Position numbers and translations under genes: made by a program. The notes beneath the pieces were generated by a model, which saw only the letters and a program-made list of their open reading frames with translations, did not search any database and had not been told where the DNA came from. This document shows positions 42,064 to 42,332 of a DNA stretch of 42,332 bases, piece after piece (the first letter of the stretch is position 1; each line of letters begins with the position of its first letter). The DNA lies in NCBI GenBank assembly GCA_027485915.1, contig JAIXQA010000016.1, positions 1 to 42,332 on the forward strand. The letters run 5' to 3'. This DNA is from Alphaproteobacteria bacterium (GTDB lineage Bacteria; Pseudomonadota; Alphaproteobacteria; Caulobacterales; Aquidulcibacteraceae).

Positions 42064-42332
42064 CGATGGAGCAAGCTTAGCCCACTCAGGTGAAGGATCG
42101 ATAGAGGTAGCCGTAAAGAATACTGTCCTTGCCCGTCCTTTTGTGTCTGGAACATGGCGGGAGGAGATCTAGGAGTCGGCTGCGGCGCCCGGGATGAAAA
42201 GCCGCAATTGAATCACCTTTAGCCCCGCCAAGGAAACCTTGCGAGGGTGCACCATCAAGAGGGGCCGGGGCGCGTGGTCCGCGCCAAATAGAGTGGGCCA
42301 GATTAACGGACTGGCCCGGAATACGACGCAAA
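42064..42332. other. Terminal stretch without supported gene; inverted repeat 42295-42317
   Basis: No gene is supported. A reverse-strand frame at 42086-42331 is open but shows no ribosome site, no conserved motif and Pro/Arg-rich shadow-like composition. GGGCCAG, a nine-base loop, CTGGCCC form a seven-base-pair perfect stem near the window edge, without a T-run. Confidence 0.4.

Noticed and set aside
42086-42331. 81-codon reverse frame at the window end
   Set aside because: No ribosome site, no motif and shadow-like composition.
42064-42332. Possible structured RNA (RNase P, SRP, 6S, tmRNA) at the window end
   Set aside because: Checked both strands for the core motifs of these RNAs and found none; only a simple inverted repeat is present.

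Overview
The window looks like chromosomal DNA from an alphaproteobacterium, most likely of the Caulobacterales/Hyphomonadaceae type. The grounds are a mid-50s G+C content judged by eye, crotonyl-CoA carboxylase/reductase and a MeaA-type mutase (ethylmalonyl-CoA pathway), a DUF3971/AsmA giant protein, a bactofilin, a TadG-like protein, and dense packing with many touching or overlapping genes. There are no rRNA or tRNA genes, no insertion sequences, no CRISPR array and no phage genes. The placement is inference; no 16S or marker alignment could be run.

Layout. 1-2957: the 3' end of nadB overlaps nadC (NAD synthesis), then a reverse-strand tautomerase/DMT-transporter pair and a stand-alone TadG-like protein. 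3142-4610: an alpha/beta hydrolase divergent from a TetR regulator, with a perfect palindromic operator between them. 4629-9365: an RluA-type pseudouridine synthase, leuA, a small ORF, and the dapA-smpB-VTT membrane protein run. 9646-12998: a lytic transglycosylase and an MBL-fold hydrolase. 13094-15705: a zinc-uptake operon znuC-znuB-znuA with a candidate Zur box. 15709-22110: cysE and a NUDIX hydrolase, a nitroreductase, and a 1415-residue AsmA-like protein. 22109-28909: bcp, bactofilin, a methyltransferase-like protein, an acyl-CoA dehydrogenase/DUF3253/lipoprotein-hydrolase run, a thioesterase, a small outer-membrane barrel, and a GST. 28913-32358: metG and dusA, separated by a 722-bp gap. 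32358-35339: a TauE/SafE transporter facing a four-gene family of unrecognised membrane proteins. 35426-40045: meaA mutase, a MarR-GNAT fusion, and ccr. 40126-42009: a TauD-type dioxygenase, a gamma-glutamylcyclotransferase-like protein, and a GAP-family membrane protein.

The most unusual part is the metG-dusA gap. It holds three tandem, homologous 26-residue ORFs on the reverse strand (30765-30845, 30944-31024, 31102-31182). Each has its own Shine-Dalgarno site exactly 8 nt from the ATG. All three share ten invariant residues: a single hydrophobic helix with a W-L-S core and a Met-Ala-Ala...Arg tail. A promoter-like sequence inside a palindrome precedes the run, a 5' hairpin follows it, and a rho-independent terminator closes it. 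They form a self-contained transcription unit of membrane microproteins with no family name that I recognise. The arrangement resembles tandem type I toxin loci or small membrane subunits.

A second unnamed family is the 33189-35339 cluster: three four-helix membrane proteins and one truncated relative, all with a shared N-terminal motif. A third point of interest is carbon metabolism. Both ethylmalonyl-CoA pathway genes carry a CTGC-N3-GCAG-like site upstream, suggesting PhaR control, and a MarR-GNAT fusion with its own palindrome sits between them.
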